Shown here: positions 5,720 to 6,552 of the stretch, piece by piece
Position numbering within the stretch: position 1 is the first letter of the stretch
Layout: each line of letters opens with the position of its first letter
DNA from: JBGPHT01 sp041484525
GTDB lineage: Bacteria > Acidobacteriota > Terriglobia > Bryobacterales > Bryobacteraceae
Assembly (NCBI GenBank): GCA_041484525.1
Contig: JBGPHT010000258.1
Span: forward strand, 1-6,552
DNA: 6,552 bases
Reading direction: 5' to 3'
Notes under the pieces: model-generated
Databases searched by the model: none
The model's input: only the letters and a program-made list of their open reading frames with translations
Told to the model about the DNA's origin: nothing
Position numbers and translations under genes: made by a program

Positions 5720-6410
5720 TCACCTCTGAGAGTGCAAAAGCGATAGCGTCACGCAAGAACCGAGCGTCCAGAAAAGCCTCTATTAGTGCCTCCACCACTT
5801 GCTTTGCCACCGAGGGACCTAGCCTTCCAAGCATTACCGCGACCAACCCGCGATCAGGGAACATTTCATCCCTGAGGGCCTCAATAAGCGGCATCACCAC
5901 TATGTCTGCCACGGTCGGGCCAAGATGCGCCGGCGCCCACGCTGATCGTTGTTGGCGTTCAGGGAACTGCCCGTTCTGCAAGGCGGCGACTAGAGGCCCC
6001 ACAGCTTTGTGGGCTACTGCGGGTCCTAGCTTCCCGAGCGCTGCCGCGGCACCAACATGCGGGCATATCTGCAGATCTCCCAAAGCATCGATAAGTGGCT
6101 CTACTACTCTATCCGCTACACCGGGGCCGAGATTTCCCAGTGCCCTTGCGACTTCGCCGCGAATTGGGAATTTCGGGTCCCGTAGCGCCCGGAGAAGCGG
6201 ACCCACTGCGCTTTCTGCCACGGCGGGGCCAAGGAGCCCGAGCGCCGTCGCAACATGCGATCGATCCGGGAAATCCTCATTTCCCAAGGCGTCCAGAAGA
6301 GGTGTCACCATGATGTCTGCAACTGCGGGTCCAAGCCTTCCAAGCTTCCAAGCTGCTAAGCCTCGCTCTGGGAATTGCTCGTCCTGCATGGCGTCAAGTA
6401 GCGGGCCCAC
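5619..6410 (-). CDS. HEAT-repeat protein, probably broken at both ends
   Basis: A 263-residue frame built almost wholly of 34-residue helical repeats with the pattern PLLxALxDexFPDRxxVAxALGxLGPAVAdxxV. Units are at residues 3-36, 37-70, 71-104, 105-138, 139-173, 174-207, plus a degenerate seventh from 208. The pattern matches HEAT/PBS-lyase-type repeats, which form a curved scaffold for protein binding. Unit 4 has lost the FPDR motif, and unit 5 has one extra residue and a disturbed second helix (RSAWAPAHLG). The only usable start is a GTG at 6408-6410 that is itself the Val of a repeat-type AVGPLL motif. The frame stays open upstream to a TAG at 6450-6452 without an ATG, so the array probably once began further upstream. 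The last about 28 residues look out of frame. No signal peptide or catalytic domain is visible. Function unknown; probably a remnant. Confidence 0.7.
   Translation of the reverse strand: MGPLLDAMQDEQFPERGLAAWKLGRLGPAVADIMVTPLLDALGNEDFPDRSHVATALGLLGPAVAESAVGPLLRALRDPKFPIRGEVARALGNLGPGVADRVVEPLIDALGDLQICPHVGAAAALGKLGPAVAHKAVGPLVAALQNGQFPERQQRSAWAPAHLGPTVADIVVMPLIEALRDEMFPDRGLVAVMLGRLGPSVAKQVVEALIEAFLDARFLRDAIAFALSEVTVAGLCPNWRRPAFPKTSAQPFSCQFGTHERIL
5790..6404 (-). repeat. Six tandem 102-bp HEAT-encoding units
   Basis: Units occupy 6303-6404, 6201-6302, 6099-6200, 5997-6098, 5892-5996 (105 bp) and 5790-5891, with a partial seventh below 5790. Seen on the plus strand, the best-conserved core is a (G/C)C(C/T)AC(T/G)GC-GGG(T/C)C-AAG-like block near 5807, 5909, 6014, 6115, 6217 and 6319. 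Similarity at DNA level implies expansion by unequal recombination, followed by divergence, rather than an old array kept only at protein level. Confidence 0.8.
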
Positions 6411-6470
6411 CGCTAGCAGCCTGTGGTAATAGTCGCGAAAACATGTGACCTAGCGAATGTTCTGGGCGTC

Positions 6471-6476
6471 TATACT
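6471..6476 (+). promoter_or_regulatory. Candidate -10 box of the transposase gene
   Basis: TATACT is one mismatch from the consensus -10 hexamer and ends 8 nt before ATG 6485, which would put the transcription start next to the start codon. No convincing -35 was found at 16-18 nt. No Shine-Dalgarno sequence precedes either possible ATG (6479 or 6485). Confidence 0.3.
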
Positions 6477-6484
6477 GCATGGCC

Positions 6485-6552
6485 ATGGGAACCCGCAAGA
6501 AACGGGAGCGACAGGAAGATCTCTGGGTCGTCAGCAGCGAGGTCGTGGGCAC
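6485..6552 (+). CDS. N-terminus of an insertion-sequence transposase (partial, runs off the window)
   Basis: The first 22 codons read MGTRKKRERQEDLWVVSSEV and continue past the window edge. This opening (MGTRKxRERQExLW) is one I associate with DDE transposases of the IS1182/IS5-like group that carry a DUF772-type N-terminal domain. Only the basic leader is visible, so the family call is by resemblance. An in-frame ATG at 6479 would add Met-Ala. The gene points away from the HEAT-repeat gene, whose 5' end appears cut off just to the left, so the element's left end probably lies between about 6411 and 6470. The terminal inverted repeat and target duplication cannot be seen without the other end. 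Confidence 0.7.
   Translation, partial: MGTRKKRERQEDLWVVSSEVVG

Noticed and set aside
5902..6429. Plus-strand frame giving repetitive SATAGPR-type protein
   Set aside because: It is the antisense of the HEAT array; the repetitiveness is inherited from the 102-bp DNA period and the composition is low-complexity.

Overview
This is a GC-rich, environmental-type bacterial window. It combines a Tat-exported GH127/GH146-like enzyme, an alpha-2-macroglobulin (A2M)-like protein carrying a carboxypeptidase-regulatory-like domain, and a type II toxin-antitoxin pair. That mix resembles soil Acidobacteriota (Solibacter/Bryobacter-like), but this placement is inference from protein style; no ribosomal or other marker gene is present.

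Layout. (1) Positions 1-139 hold the likely 3' end of an unidentified plus-strand gene. (2) Positions 179-2248 encode an intact exported GH127/GH146-superfamily glycosidase, with an extended -10 promoter and a good Shine-Dalgarno site just upstream. (3) Convergent to it, with 9 bp between stops, is a minus-strand A2M-family protein (2258 to about 3877). It has only the middle of a normal A2M: no export signal and no thioester/C-terminal domains. (4) Divergent from its 5' end is a compact vapBC-type toxin-antitoxin operon (3918-4576) with a 1-nt overlap. (5) Positions 4577-4977 have no intact gene but hold a decayed HigA-type antitoxin (frameshift plus an apparent 4-codon deletion in the HTH). 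(6) Positions 4978-5541 encode a basic 187-residue protein built from two diverged copies of one helical, HTH-like module. (7) On the minus strand, 5543-6449 holds a HEAT-repeat gene with a 34-residue (102-bp) period. It looks broken at both ends: the array continues upstream of its only plausible start towards a transposase gene, and near the 3' end the plausible coding sequence switches frame. (8) Positions 6485-6552 are the first codons of a transposase that runs off the window.

Overall the left part is ordinary catabolic/export cargo. The part right of about 3.9 kb is an accessory patch with one live toxin-antitoxin pair, one dead antitoxin, a duplicated putative DNA-binding protein, an eroded repeat-protein gene and an insertion sequence. 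I see no complete, clearly new multigene system. The most original items are the duplicated-module protein and the frame-switched tail of the HEAT gene.
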